The position numbers and the translations under genes were made by a program. Below are positions 7,758 to 15,168 of a stretch of 64,000 nucleotides of DNA, one piece after another. The notes below the pieces were generated by a model. That model was not told the origin of the DNA and made no database searches. It worked only from the letters and a program-made list of their open reading frames with translations. Origin of the DNA: SHZI01 sp031395645 (lineage in GTDB: Bacteria; Pseudomonadota; Gammaproteobacteria; Steroidobacterales; GCA-2729495). The stretch covers positions 25,259 through 89,258 of the forward strand of contig JANNJM010000078.1 in assembly GCA_031395645.1 (NCBI GenBank), given 5' to 3'. How positions within the stretch are numbered: position 1 is the stretch's first letter; the number at the start of each line of letters is the position of its first letter.

Positions 7758-8864
7758 CTAGTCTCCGAGCATTTCGCCCACCGGCTTAAGGTCATCCACC
7801 TGGTCGCAAATGGCCTTCACCACCATGATCACAGGCACGCCCAGCAACAGGCCCCAGGGGCCCCACAGCCAGCCCCAGAACAGCACACCGACGAAAACGG
7901 CGACAGGATTCATCCGGCTGGCCCGGCCGGTCAGCCAGGGCGTGAGCAGGTAGCCTTCGAGGCTCGTGATGACCAGTGAGACGCCCCCGACCAGTACCGC
8001 CATTCCCAGGGTTCCGAACTGCAGGAAGGCCAGCAGTGCCGTACCGGCAGTGATGACGACCGGGCCGAGATAGGGAATGGTGTTGAATACCGCGGCGGCA
8101 ATGCCCCAGATCGCCGCGTGCTCCAGGCCCAGCCAGAGAAAGGCAAGCCAGGTGGCGACGCCAACCAGCAGGCTGGTTGCCAGTTGTACCAGCAGGTAGC
8201 GCTGGATCTGCCGCGTGATTTCATCCAGGACGTGCACCGTGATTTTTTTCCGCGTGAGCGTCGGGCCCGTGATCTTGACGAGTTTCCGCCGAAAGGTGTC
8301 GCCCGCCGTCAGCAGGAAGTACACCAGGAAGAAAACCACCGCTGCCTGGCCCGCCACAGCGACGGCGCCCAGCGTTCCCGTCCGGAGGAACTCCTGGACG
8401 TTCAGCCGGGGCCGCTCGACCTGCACGCGGGTGACGCCCCGCGGCGCGGTCGATGGCTGCCCCCCGGTCTCGTTGGCCGCCCGCTCCAGCTGGTTGGCCG
8501 CTTGTTGCATCCGGTCGATCGCGCCGGTTGACGCGAGCCCCTCCCGCTGCAGGGTCTGGCGGAAGTTTCGCGCCGCGTCCGGCAGGGTTTCAATCAGGTC
8601 AGCCGCATCGTCGCCGAGGGAGTAGGCCAGCAGGCCCACGCCACCCGCGATGCCGAGGAGCAGCACCGCCGCCCCGAGCGCGCGTGGCAGTCGCCAGGCC
8701 TGCAGCTGATTGACAACGGGCGAGAGCGCGTAGCTCAAGAGCACGCCAAAGACCAGCGGAATGCACACTGCACGCGCCCAGTGCAGCATCCACACGCTCG
8801 CGAGCACCGCCAGCAGTGCGCCCGGCCAGTGCCGGCTGGCCCCTGCGGGCGGCTCGTCCTCCAT
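7758..8864 (-). CDS. AI-2E family transporter (PerM/UPF0118)
   Basis: About 368 residues with a cluster of hydrophobic helices at each end and a hydrophilic, Gln/Arg-rich periplasmic-type segment in the middle (about 85-170), the layout of the AI-2E transporter (PerM/TqsA) superfamily. The conserved C-terminal stretch with AIWGIAAAVFNTIPYLGP and the terminal NPVAVFVGVLFWGWLWG segment are typical. Substrates for most members are unknown: autoinducer-2 export and Na+/Li+ antiport have been described for different members. The internal ATG giving MEDEPPAG was chosen because an upstream start would run into the neighbouring small gene. Probably the last gene of the small-membrane-protein operon. 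Confidence 0.88.
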   Translation of the reverse strand: MEDEPPAGASRHWPGALLAVLASVWMLHWARAVCIPLVFGVLLSYALSPVVNQLQAWRLPRALGAAVLLLGIAGGVGLLAYSLGDDAADLIETLPDAARNFRQTLQREGLASTGAIDRMQQAANQLERAANETGGQPSTAPRGVTRVQVERPRLNVQEFLRTGTLGAVAVAGQAAVVFFLVYFLLTAGDTFRRKLVKITGPTLTRKKITVHVLDEITRQIQRYLLVQLATSLLVGVATWLAFLWLGLEHAAIWGIAAAVFNTIPYLGPVVITAGTALLAFLQFGTLGMAVLVGGVSLVITSLEGYLLTPWLTGRASRMNPVAVFVGVLFWGWLWGPWGLLLGVPVIMVVKAICDQVDDLKPVGEMLGD

Positions 8865-8886
8865 CAGGCCGGGCGCAACGCGGCGC

Positions 8887-9105
8887 CTAGACTTTCCGTT
8901 TTCCGAGCACCAGAAAGCCCCCAACGGCCAGCGCGGCCACGCCTGCCCAGACCGGAATATTCACGGTCTCCTTGTCTTTGACAGTCATTTCGAGCGGGCC
9001 GATCTTGGCTTCGTGGGTCTCTTTCGTAAAGCTGAAACTGCCATACGCGAGACCCAGTACGCCGGCCACGAGGAGCGCTATTCCCAGCATCTTCAGTGTG
9101 TCCAT
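8887..9105 (-). CDS. Small two-helix membrane protein (DUF3185-like)
   Basis: 72 residues: an N-terminal membrane helix (about 5-24), a short polar loop containing IGPLEMTVKDKE, and a second helix (about 50-66) followed by a basic tail GKRKV. This is the layout of the DUF3185-type small membrane proteins that accompany CsbD and other stress genes in proteobacteria. Its ATG starts immediately after the stop of the 49-residue membrane protein gene, so the two are translated together. Biochemical role unknown. Confidence 0.8.
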   Translation of the reverse strand: MDTLKMLGIALLVAGVLGLAYGSFSFTKETHEAKIGPLEMTVKDKETVNIPVWAGVAALAVGGFLVLGKRKV

Positions 9106-9255
9106 CTAGATGACCTTTCGTCCCTGGATCACGCGCAGCACAATGACGACGAGTGCGATGACCAGCAGGATGTGAATGAAGCCACCCATGGTGTAGGCGC
9201 TGACGACGCCCAGCAGCCACAGAATGATCAGGATGACGGCAATGGTTTCGAGCAT
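9106..9255 (-). CDS. 49-residue membrane protein (lmo0937 family)
   Basis: A 50-codon gene encoding a protein that starts MLETIAVILIILWLLGVV and ends RVIQGRKVI, with two hydrophobic helices separated by a short AYTMGG turn. This matches the lmo0937/DUF5670 family of tiny membrane proteins, whose function is unknown but which recur in stress-gene clusters. It is easily missed because of its length. Its stop codon directly abuts the start of the two-helix protein, and the PA2779-family gene lies 43 nt upstream on the same strand, so the three genes and the permease after them probably form one operon. Confidence 0.88.
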   Translation of the reverse strand: MLETIAVILIILWLLGVVSAYTMGGFIHILLVIALVVIVLRVIQGRKVI

Positions 9256-9298
9256 GATTGTTTACCCCTAATACTCGTTTGAATCAGACCGGCTTGAA

Positions 9299-9679
9299 TT
9301 AGACCCGCTTGAAGATGTCGATGACACCAGTCAACTCGAGGATCAGCAGCACGATGAAGACGATACCAACGACGACGATCAAGCCATCGCCACCAGCCGG
9401 CAGGCTGTCCATTTTTTGTGCGACCTCGGTGAGCTCCTGATCCGTGAGCGACGCCACCCGCGCGGCTGCGTCAGACGCATTGACGCCATACCACTCGAGT
9501 TGAGCGCGTACATCGGCCCGGGACAGGCTGGCCTGCACGGATGCAATCTGGCCGGCGCGGTCCGTAGCCGACAAGTAGTCCTGGGTGGCGATGACCCCCG
9601 CGGATGCAGTGGTGGCCTGCAGGCCCAGCGACAGAAACGCGCTGGCAGTCAGTGCAACTATCGTTCGGCTAAACCTCAT
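9299..9679 (-). CDS. PA2779 family membrane protein
   Basis: 126 residues: signal peptide (residues 1-27, ending TASAG), a helical segment with the family-typical pattern of a variable stretch followed by LTDQELTEVAQKMDSLPAGG, then one C-terminal membrane helix (about 100-120) and a short basic end. The layout matches the PA2779 (DUF6627) family, often co-located with a PA2778-type peptidase, which is absent here. Function unknown; likely anchored in the inner membrane with the soluble part in the periplasm. A perfect operator-like palindrome is centred about 88 nt before the start. Confidence 0.85.
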   Translation of the reverse strand: MRFSRTIVALTASAFLSLGLQATTASAGVIATQDYLSATDRAGQIASVQASLSRADVRAQLEWYGVNASDAAARVASLTDQELTEVAQKMDSLPAGGDGLIVVVGIVFIVLLILELTGVIDIFKRV

Positions 9680-9759
9680 GACAAGCTCCGTTCACCTGGT
9701 GAATTGATCGTGGGCAGTTCAGTAGTGGTTCGAGTCTAGTCACCGTGATGACCCTGATC

Positions 9760-9775
9760 TGTACGCTGGCGTACA
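9760..9775 (+). promoter_or_regulatory. Operator-like palindrome, copy 3 (perfect TGTACG-N4-CGTACA)
   Basis: Reads TGTACGCTGGCGTACA, a perfect 6-4-6 inverted repeat, between the 3' end of a Crp/Fnr regulator gene and the PA2779-family gene. It is the best copy of the four sites and is read here as TGTAC-N6-GTACA, the same geometry as TGTGA-N6-TCACA of Crp. It probably controls the small-membrane-protein operon to its left. Confidence 0.6.
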
Positions 9776-9787
9776 CACAGCGCCAGT

Positions 9788-10480
9788 TCAACCCAACTGC
9801 TGTCGATAGACCTCTCCGTCCGCGACGTAGCAGGAGCATGCAGACGCCTCCAGGCCACTGCGATTGCGGACGGTGATTTCTCCCCGGTGATAGTGGATAA
9901 GGCCACGTCGCTGCAATTGACTGGCGGCGGTGGTGACCCCCACGCGGCGCACCCCCAGCATGTATGCCAGGAATTCCTGAGTGATACGAAAGGTATCCGA
10001 GCGGGCCCGATCCGAGCTCATCAGCAGCCAGCGTGCCAGCCGGGGGCCGACATTGTGGAAGCGCGTGCAGCCCGCCGAGGTCGCCAGCTGAGCCATCAGC
10101 ACGTAGAGGTAGCGATGGCCAACGTCTCGCAGCGACTTGCTGTGGGCCAGCTCGCGACGAAATGGCGCGGCGCCAATACGCAGCGCGACACCAGCACCCT
10201 GCACCAGCGCGTGCACAGGCGCTGCAGGTACGCCGAGGAGTACGTGAACGCCTAACATGCCCTCCCGGCCCACCATGCCGACCTCGAGTACGGGCTTGCC
10301 CTCGATACCAGTCACCAGGGAGATGAATGCATCGAGGGGAAAGTAGACATAACGCGTTTCTTGACCGGGCTCGGACAGTACGGCGCCCAGTTTAAGTTCG
10401 ACAGAATCGGACATGCCGGGCAGGCGCGCTCGATCACGGAGCGAAAGAAGACTGATCAGGTGATTTTCGGAGGTTGCCAT
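9788..10480 (-). CDS. Crp/Fnr-family transcriptional regulator (2)
   Basis: 230 residues, a diverged paralogue of the regulator at 3042-3827. N-terminal beta-roll (about 20-110), dimerisation helix (about 115-145) and winged HTH with TQEFLAYMLGVRRVGVTTAA. At the positions equivalent to E. coli Crp R180/E181/R185 it reads R-V-T, so the two paralogues should not bind identically. The C-terminal segment LEASACSCY is shared with the first paralogue. No Fnr iron-sulfur cysteine cluster. An operator-like palindrome lies just past its 3' end and another before the gene on its other side, which makes local or auto-regulation plausible. Confidence 0.86.
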   Translation of the reverse strand: MATSENHLISLLSLRDRARLPGMSDSVELKLGAVLSEPGQETRYVYFPLDAFISLVTGIEGKPVLEVGMVGREGMLGVHVLLGVPAAPVHALVQGAGVALRIGAAPFRRELAHSKSLRDVGHRYLYVLMAQLATSAGCTRFHNVGPRLARWLLMSSDRARSDTFRITQEFLAYMLGVRRVGVTTAASQLQRRGLIHYHRGEITVRNRSGLEASACSCYVADGEVYRQQLG

Positions 10481-10572
10481 GAGCGCTACCCAACATCTCC
10501 GGAAAAACCTGGAGTCCTATTGTCGGCATCAGCTGCCGTTTTGACTGTCTGCTAGCACACTTAAGCCCCGGG

Positions 10573-10588
10573 CGTACGGCGCCGTACA
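10573..10588 (-). promoter_or_regulatory. Operator-like palindrome, copy 4 (core GTRCG-N4-CGTAC)
   Basis: On the minus strand reads TGTACGGCGCCGTACG; the central 14 bp form a perfect palindrome. Centred about 76 nt before the glycine-zipper gene and about 100 nt before the divergent second Crp/Fnr gene, so it could serve both promoters. Confidence 0.5.
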
Positions 10589-10656
10589 GACGGCGAGGAT
10601 GAATGCGGGCACGGTGTTCCGCATTGATCCCAACACTGCAGGAAGGCTACATCGTC

Positions 10657-11184
10657 ATGAATCAACAACTCTTCATCGGCAGCATCGCCGGCGCTCTCGC
10701 CGTTACGGCCATCGGTGCCGTGGCCGGTTATCGGATGCTGGACGATACGAACTACGCCGAAGTACTGGCGGTAAAGCCCGCCATGAAGACAGTGAGCGTG
10801 CCGCGGGAAAGCTGTAGTGACGAACTGGTCACGCTGACGCGCCCAACCAAGGATCCCAAGCAGATTACCGGCACCGTCGTGGGGGCCGTAATCGGTGGCG
10901 TTCTGGGTAGCAAGGTCGGCGGCGGGGACGGCAAGAAACTGGCTACGGTTGGCGGTGCGGTGGGCGGCGGCTATGCCGGCAACAAGGTTCAGGAGGGCAT
11001 GCAGGACCGCAACACCTACCAGGAAACCCAGCGGAAATGCCGCACGGTCCGTGACAGCCACCAGGAACCCGCGGGCTACGACGTGACGTACAAACTCGAC
11101 GGGCAGGAGCAGAGCGTACACATGGACTACGACCCGGGCAGGCGGATCGCCGTGGAAAACGGTGTGCTGGTCCTGACGAGGTAG
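10657..11184 (+). CDS. Glycine-zipper 2TM domain envelope protein
   Basis: 175 residues from the ATG chosen for its upstream AGGAAGG; an upstream start would add 18 unrelated residues. A hydrophobic N-terminal helix (about 6-24) acts as signal anchor or leader without a lipobox. Residues about 75-112 carry the alternating Gly pattern GTVVGAVIGGVLG ... VGGAVGGGYAGNKVQ, the glycine-zipper 2TM motif of the Rickettsia 17-kDa antigen/SlyB/OsmB group. The C-terminal part is a small soluble domain with two Cys and a YKLDGQE-type beta hairpin. Such proteins sit in the outer membrane or periplasm and respond to envelope stress. A palindromic operator-like site lies upstream. Confidence 0.85.
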   Translation: MNQQLFIGSIAGALAVTAIGAVAGYRMLDDTNYAEVLAVKPAMKTVSVPRESCSDELVTLTRPTKDPKQITGTVVGAVIGGVLGSKVGGGDGKKLATVGGAVGGGYAGNKVQEGMQDRNTYQETQRKCRTVRDSHQEPAGYDVTYKLDGQEQSVHMDYDPGRRIAVENGVLVLTR

Positions 11185-11195
11185 GGCCTGATGCG

Positions 11196-11717
11196 TCAGG
11201 TATAGAGCGCGACCTCTGCCAGCGCCACGTCCGCAATAAACTCGCGCATCCAGCCCAGTACCGCGATGCGCTGGATCTTCGCCGGATTGAGCGTTATTGA
11301 GAGATCGTTGGGCGCGAAGCCGGTCCAGGGGAGGCGCACCACCTGCCAGCGCGGCCCGGCCGTGAAGCTGGCGCGATAGGACTGGTCATACCAGCCACAA
11401 TCGGCGGTCCTGACGTGCACGTTGTAGTGCTCGTCGTTGCCGTGCACGAGCAACTCGACGCCGGCGTAGGCTGAGGCATCGAAATCCGCACTGCGGGTCG
11501 CGAGGTCAAGCGCCATCTGGATGAAGCCGCCACCGCTCGCGCGGGTCACCCGGCCGGCCAGCCGGATGCAGTGCCTGCCGTCCACGACGGCGCGGTTGAA
11601 CGTCGCGTCCGAAACGCCACCCATCACCCGGTCGCTGAAGCCCCGCCACCGGGCATTCGCGGCCAGGACCTCGTGGCCCTCCTCGAAGCTGCTCAGCACG
11701 AGACGCTCTTTAGTCAT
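11196..11717 (-). CDS. CIA30-family protein
   Basis: 173 residues, no leader, containing the features of the complex I intermediate-associated protein 30 (CIA30) domain: the RVMGGVSDA segment, a central beta-rich core with the F-x-G-V-E-L-x-V-x-G-N-D-E-H-Y pattern and the C-terminal LGWMREFIADVALAEVALY stretch. In mitochondria CIA30 assists complex I assembly; the bacterial homologues are largely uncharacterised jelly-roll proteins. The start was set at the ATG giving MTKERLVL, whose first 8 nt overlap the preceding gene. An in-frame extension upstream would be antisense-like low-quality sequence and was not accepted. Confidence 0.85.
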   Translation of the reverse strand: MTKERLVLSSFEEGHEVLAANARWRGFSDRVMGGVSDATFNRAVVDGRHCIRLAGRVTRASGGGFIQMALDLATRSADFDASAYAGVELLVHGNDEHYNVHVRTADCGWYDQSYRASFTAGPRWQVVRLPWTGFAPNDLSITLNPAKIQRIAVLGWMREFIADVALAEVALYT

Positions 11718-12219
11718 GCGGCAGCCCGGTGGCTGCCACCGGCCGGCTGTCGGTGCCCCGATTGTCGGCGATAGCCCCGATCTGCCAGCCGTTTCCGGTG
11801 CGCACCAGCAGGTACACCTCGCTAAAGCTGTCCTGCCGGCGCTTGCCGCTGCGCTCGAGTGTTTCACTCGCCACCGTCGTCCAGACCGTGGCAAGGTCGC
11901 CATCCACACGGGTGTCCAGGATCGTCGGGACGCGCTTGTAAGTCGTCGTGACGGCGAACAGCACCGGACCAATCGTGCTCCAGTGGGTCTTCAGGTCGCT
12001 CGTAATGCTCCCGCCGCCCGTCGTCACGCCCGCGTGCGCCGCTCGCAGGGTGTACTGCACGGAGCCGCTGGCCAGCAGCGCCATGGCCTCAGGAAGCTTG
12101 CGGGCGCTGATCGCACGATTGAACGACTGCACGACGTCCGCGGGACCCGGGTCCGCCGCGAATGTGGTCGCAGGCAGCAGGAGCAGGACCAGCAGGCCGG
12201 AAAAAAATGCATTTTTCAT
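11710..12219 (-). CDS. Secreted NTF2/SnoaL-like protein
   Basis: 169 residues: signal peptide ending TTFAA (about residue 22), then a cone-shaped NTF2-like domain suggested by PADVVQSFNRAISARKLPEA, a central catalytic-site-like region, and the terminal WQIGAIADNRG strand. Such domains bind small ligands or act as hydrolases or isomerases; no catalytic residues can be assigned. It precedes and overlaps the CIA30-like gene by 8 nt, so the two are probably co-translated. The 155 bp before it, shared with the divergent cytochrome b561 gene, contain no recognised site. Confidence 0.75.
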   Translation of the reverse strand: MKNAFFSGLLVLLLLPATTFAADPGPADVVQSFNRAISARKLPEAMALLASGSVQYTLRAAHAGVTTGGGSITSDLKTHWSTIGPVLFAVTTTYKRVPTILDTRVDGDLATVWTTVASETLERSGKRRQDSFSEVYLLVRTGNGWQIGAIADNRGTDSRPVAATGLPHD

Positions 12220-12374
12220 GGAGTATTTTCCTGACGCGGCAGCATGCTGCGCCTGGCCAGACAGTAGCGCCCGACGCGGTCGGAATCGAGGCCTCTAGGT
12301 AGATGTCCTTAGTGGGGCCGGACGTCCGGGCCGACAGAATCCGACAGGTGATGCTACTCGCATGAGGTATCGAC

Positions 12375-12920
12375 ATGAACGAATTGACAGCTGCAGGACG
12401 CTACACCGGAGTCAGCAAAACCCTGCACTGGGTCATCGCCCTGCTCGCCTTCTCCCAGCTCGCCATGGGCAAGCTGTACGAAGTGGAGGCCGGCGAGCCA
12501 GGCAGCCTCTTCTTCTGGCACACGGCCTGCGGGCTGCTGGTCCTGGCGCTGATGGTCGTGCGCCTCGGCTGGCGACTGACCCACGTAGTGCCGGCCCAGC
12601 CCCGGACGACGCCGGGCTGGCAGCAGCTCGCCGCGAGAGCCACCCACTGGGCGTTCTACGGGCTGCTGATTGCACTGCCCGTCTCCGGCTGGCTGCTCGC
12701 CTCGCTGGATGGCGACGCGGTCAGCTTCTTCGGCCTGTTCACTGTCCCGCCCCTGCCGGTACCGGGTGGCGAGGCCAGTGAGGATCTCCTTGAGGAGGGC
12801 CACGAATTGCTGGGTAACATTCTGCTGGTGCTGTCCGGGATTCACGTGCTGGCCGGACTGAAGCACCATTACGTCGACAGGGACGACGTGCTGCGACGGA
12901 TGATGCCGGGTTCCGGCTGA
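12375..12920 (+). CDS. Cytochrome b561
   Basis: 181 residues with four membrane helices and the histidines expected for two b-type haems: His18 in KTLHW, the His in FWHTACG, the His in RATHWAFYG and the pair of His residues in GIHVLAGLKHH. This is the cytochrome b561/CybB family, which passes electrons between quinol and periplasmic acceptors or superoxide. The gene is followed by a cupin gene; a decayed copy of the same pair lies 2.1 kb further on. Physiological partner not evident. Confidence 0.9.
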   Translation: MNELTAAGRYTGVSKTLHWVIALLAFSQLAMGKLYEVEAGEPGSLFFWHTACGLLVLALMVVRLGWRLTHVVPAQPRTTPGWQQLAARATHWAFYGLLIALPVSGWLLASLDGDAVSFFGLFTVPPLPVPGGEASEDLLEEGHELLGNILLVLSGIHVLAGLKHHYVDRDDVLRRMMPGSG

Positions 12921-12987
12921 CGGGCCGGCTGAGATGGCGAAGTATTGCCAACCGGGCTAGGCTCTGGGGGCCTTAAGGAGATGCCCC

Positions 12988-13488
12988 TTGGAAAAAGCCA
13001 CGCGCCGCCATCCCAACGTCGTGAATATCGCCGAGCTGAAGGCCGGCGGCTTCGAGAAGGGTGAGCGCTTCGCCCTAGCCAATAAAGCCCTCGGCCGCGC
13101 CACCGGCGCCCGCGGCATCGGCTGCAGTTACTACGAGGTGCCGCCCGGCAGGACCGCGTTCCCCAATCACTATCACTGCGCCAATGAAGAATCGGTCTAC
13201 GTGCTGGAGGGCACGGGCAGCCTCCGCATCGGCGCCGATGAAGTGCAGGTCGGCCAGGGCGACTACGCCACCTTCCCGATCGGTCCCGCGCACACCCACC
13301 AGCTGCTGAATACCGGCGCGGCGCCCCTGCGCTACCTGTGCTTTTCCACGATGCTGCCCACCGAGGTGGTCGGCTACCCGGACTCGCAGAAGATTGGCGC
13401 CTTCAGCTACACCACCGCCGGCGAGTCGGTGGTGCGGATCATGGTGCGTGAAGAGAGCAAGGTCGATTACTACGATCGGGAGTTGTAA
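12988..13488 (+). CDS. Cupin-domain protein (copy 1 of a duplicated pair)
   Basis: 166 residues with both cupin motifs: NHYHCANEESVYVLEG (metal-binding HxH and Glu) and GDYATFPIGPAHTHQLLN (the second-motif His), so a metal-binding jelly roll is expected. Related proteins are annotated as cupins of unknown substrate. Translation starts at a TTG preceded by TAAGGAG at good spacing; an ATG in the leader is out of frame. The same TTG and leader are kept in the second copy at 14734, which supports the start. Probably co-transcribed with cytochrome b561. Confidence 0.88.
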   Translation: MEKATRRHPNVVNIAELKAGGFEKGERFALANKALGRATGARGIGCSYYEVPPGRTAFPNHYHCANEESVYVLEGTGSLRIGADEVQVGQGDYATFPIGPAHTHQLLNTGAAPLRYLCFSTMLPTEVVGYPDSQKIGAFSYTTAGESVVRIMVREESKVDYYDREL

Positions 13489-13680
13489 TGAGAAGGCGGA
13501 CCAGACTCCGGCGTCCAACGGTGACCACCGGAACATTCGGGAAAAACGCCGCTGCCAATGTAGTTTTCGTCGAAATGCGCGGTCAAGGTTCGGCAACGCT
13601 CCCGCCTAAGAGTCCGGAACGATTCTCGGCAAGTTGCCTGGCCTGTGCCTGGGTGTGGCCGCAGCCACGCGGACCGTGGT

Positions 13681-14006
13681 TTACAGCGGAGGGAAAACCA
13701 GCTCGACATAAGCACCTGGCGTGAGCGCTGCGAGCGCTTCAACGACACAATCGGTGTGCTGTTTGATGAGGCGCCAGTCGGTGGTCATCAGCACCACTAT
13801 GGCAAGTCGCCGGCTGGCAAGATTCTGTTGATAACGAAGACTTTGGTCCGTGGTAACGATCGCGGCAAAACCCTCGCCTCTGCAGCAGCAAGAAGTTCGC
13901 CGTTTTGCATTAAATGCCAGCCTCGGTCGGAGGCGGTGCTGATGTCGTGATCCGGCAGTGAGTGGCGCAGGGGAACAGGCGTGCCCTGGTCAAACAGAAT
14001 CCTCAC
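13681..14006 (-). pseudogene. DUF5615 PIN-like toxin, frameshifted
   Basis: The frame begins with GTG and reads MRILFDQGTPVPLRHSLPDH, the start of DUF5615 PIN-like proteins, and follows the family through NGELLAAAEA. Near position 13871-13876 one base is missing: continuing in the next frame gives GFAAIVTTDQSLRYQQNL and a family-like end at the TAA at 13681-13683. In the original frame translation ends about 24 residues after the shift. The acidic residues of the PIN-like active site straddle the break, so the product should be inactive. It follows the DUF433 gene by 8 nt, the usual antitoxin-toxin order. Confidence 0.85.
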
Positions 14007-14014
14007 GGGCGACG

Positions 14015-14233
14015 TTATGCAGCTTCAAGGCTGCGCTGGGCATGATCAAGGACAGCCTCGACCTGCTCGCTCGCGACTCCCGGGAACCACTCCAGAAATT
14101 CCTGCACCGTAGCGCCGCCTTCAATATTCTCGAAGAGTGCTTTCACCGGGACGCGGGTGTTTTTGAACAGCCAGGCACCGCTGACTTTTCCAGGAATTCG
14201 TTCTACGGCGGGACACTGCGACCAGTCCAGCAT
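14015..14233 (-). CDS. DUF433 domain protein, likely antitoxin
   Basis: 72 residues matching the DUF433 (VapB-like) family: MLDWSQCPAVERIPGKVSGA, then the RVPVKALFENIEGGATVQEF helix-turn segment and the FPGVASEQVEAVLDHA end. DUF433 proteins are commonly paired with DUF5615 PIN-like proteins as putative toxin-antitoxin modules. The internal ATG was used because the residues upstream do not fit the family. Here the partner downstream is broken by a frameshift, so this is an orphaned antitoxin. Confidence 0.85.
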   Translation of the reverse strand: MLDWSQCPAVERIPGKVSGAWLFKNTRVPVKALFENIEGGATVQEFLEWFPGVASEQVEAVLDHAQRSLEAA

Positions 14234-14619
14234 GTCTGTAAAATGGTCGACTTCCCGGGAAAATGCAAGCGTGCACGGTGCGTTTGCCAAGAAAATTGCC
14301 GGATTCGTGGCTGGCGCGCCGCCAGTGCTCCTCGCGCCACTAACGCTCGAACGCATGTTTGCACGGCACTCTTGCCACCGGTGATCGGTTTGCCGGCGCC
14401 GGCAAAGTGATGCTCAGGGTTGTTTCCCGAGGTTGCGCCTGACGCCCTGGCTCGGTCAACAGCTTGCTCAAAGCGCCGCCACTGGCTGTACCCCAGCAGG
14501 GGCTCCATGGCGCCAGCCTGCTAACGGGCGGCGGCCGGTTGCCAGCCGCGAATCCCGCACGATGCGCCGGATCATCAGCCGCCGGTCGAATCCAGTCAGA
14601 ATCGTGGCAATGAGGGCCC
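14234..14619. other. 386-bp stretch without a recognised gene
   Basis: Between the DUF433 start and the remnant of a second cytochrome b561 gene. It must hold the promoter of the DUF433/DUF5615 pair, but no operator, repeat or coding frame with family resemblance is visible on either strand. It may be debris from the rearrangement that split the duplicated b561-cupin pair. Confidence 0.5.
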
Positions 14620-14706
14620 ATGACCGGCAAGCAATTCGAAGTGGCGGCCGACGAGCCCGGCAATCTCCTCTTCTGGCACATGGCGAAGAATCGCCAGCCG
14701 GGCTAG
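14620..14706 (+). pseudogene. Remnant of a duplicated cytochrome b561 gene
   Basis: A 28-codon frame whose middle (K-x-x-E-V-x-A-x-EPG-x-L-x-FWH) matches cytochrome b561 at 12460-12520 with substitutions; the match then jumps to the intergenic text found before the first cupin (ATGGCGAAG ... CCGGGCTAGGCTCTGGGGGCC). All four haem helices but this fragment are gone, so it is not functional. Confidence 0.8.
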
Positions 14707-14733
14707 GCTCTGGGGGCCGTAAGGAGATTCCCC

Positions 14734-15168
14734 TTGGAAAAGACCACGCGCCGCCATCCCAACGTCGTCAACATCGCCGGGCTGAAGGCCAGCGGCATCG
14801 GCTGCAGCTACTACGAGGTGCCGCCCGGCAGAACCGCGTTCCCCAATCACTATCACTGCGCCAATGAAGAACTGATCTATGTGCTGGAAGGCATGGGCAG
14901 CCTCCGCATCGGCGCCGACGAAGTGCAGGTTGGCCCCGGCGACTACGCCACGTTCCCGATCGGACCCGCACACACCCACCAGCTGCTGAACAGTGGCGCG
15001 GCACCGCTGCTCTACCAGTGCGTCTCCACCCTGCTGCCCACCGAGGTGGTCGGCTACCCGGATTCGCAAAAGATCGGCGCGTTCAGCTACACCGCCGCCG
15101 GTGAGTCGATGGTCCGGATCATGGTGCGTGAGGAAAGCAAGTTTGATTACTACGATCGGGAGTCATGA
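14734..15168 (+). CDS. Cupin-domain protein (copy 2, shortened)
   Basis: 144 residues, nearly identical to the cupin at 12988-13488 in both metal-binding motifs (NHYHCANEELIYVLEG and GDYATFPIGPAHTHQLLN) but lacking 22 residues after position 20. The deletion lies before the first cupin motif, so the barrel and metal site may survive. TTG start with the same ribosome-binding leader as copy 1. Its TGA overlaps the ATG of the following gene (ATGA), so here the cupin is coupled to an LEH-fold protein rather than to cytochrome b561. Confidence 0.85.
   Translation: MEKTTRRHPNVVNIAGLKASGIGCSYYEVPPGRTAFPNHYHCANEELIYVLEGMGSLRIGADEVQVGPGDYATFPIGPAHTHQLLNSGAAPLLYQCVSTLLPTEVVGYPDSQKIGAFSYTAAGESMVRIMVREESKFDYYDRES

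Larger units (their letters stand above)
14620..15168 (+). repeat. Second copy of a b561-cupin duplication
   Basis: Diverged copy of 12460-13488. The alignable parts are a fragment of cytochrome b561, the roughly 60-bp intergenic region including the TAAGGAG-type leader (here GTAAGGAG) and the TTG start, and the complete cupin apart from a 66-bp in-frame deletion. Similarity stops at the end of the cupin gene. The copies are separated by the DUF433/DUF5615 module. Confidence 0.82.

Noticed and set aside
11718..11972. N-terminal extension of the CIA30-like protein
   Set aside because: The extra 85 codons are antisense-like complement of the NTF2-like gene frame and carry no CIA30 text.
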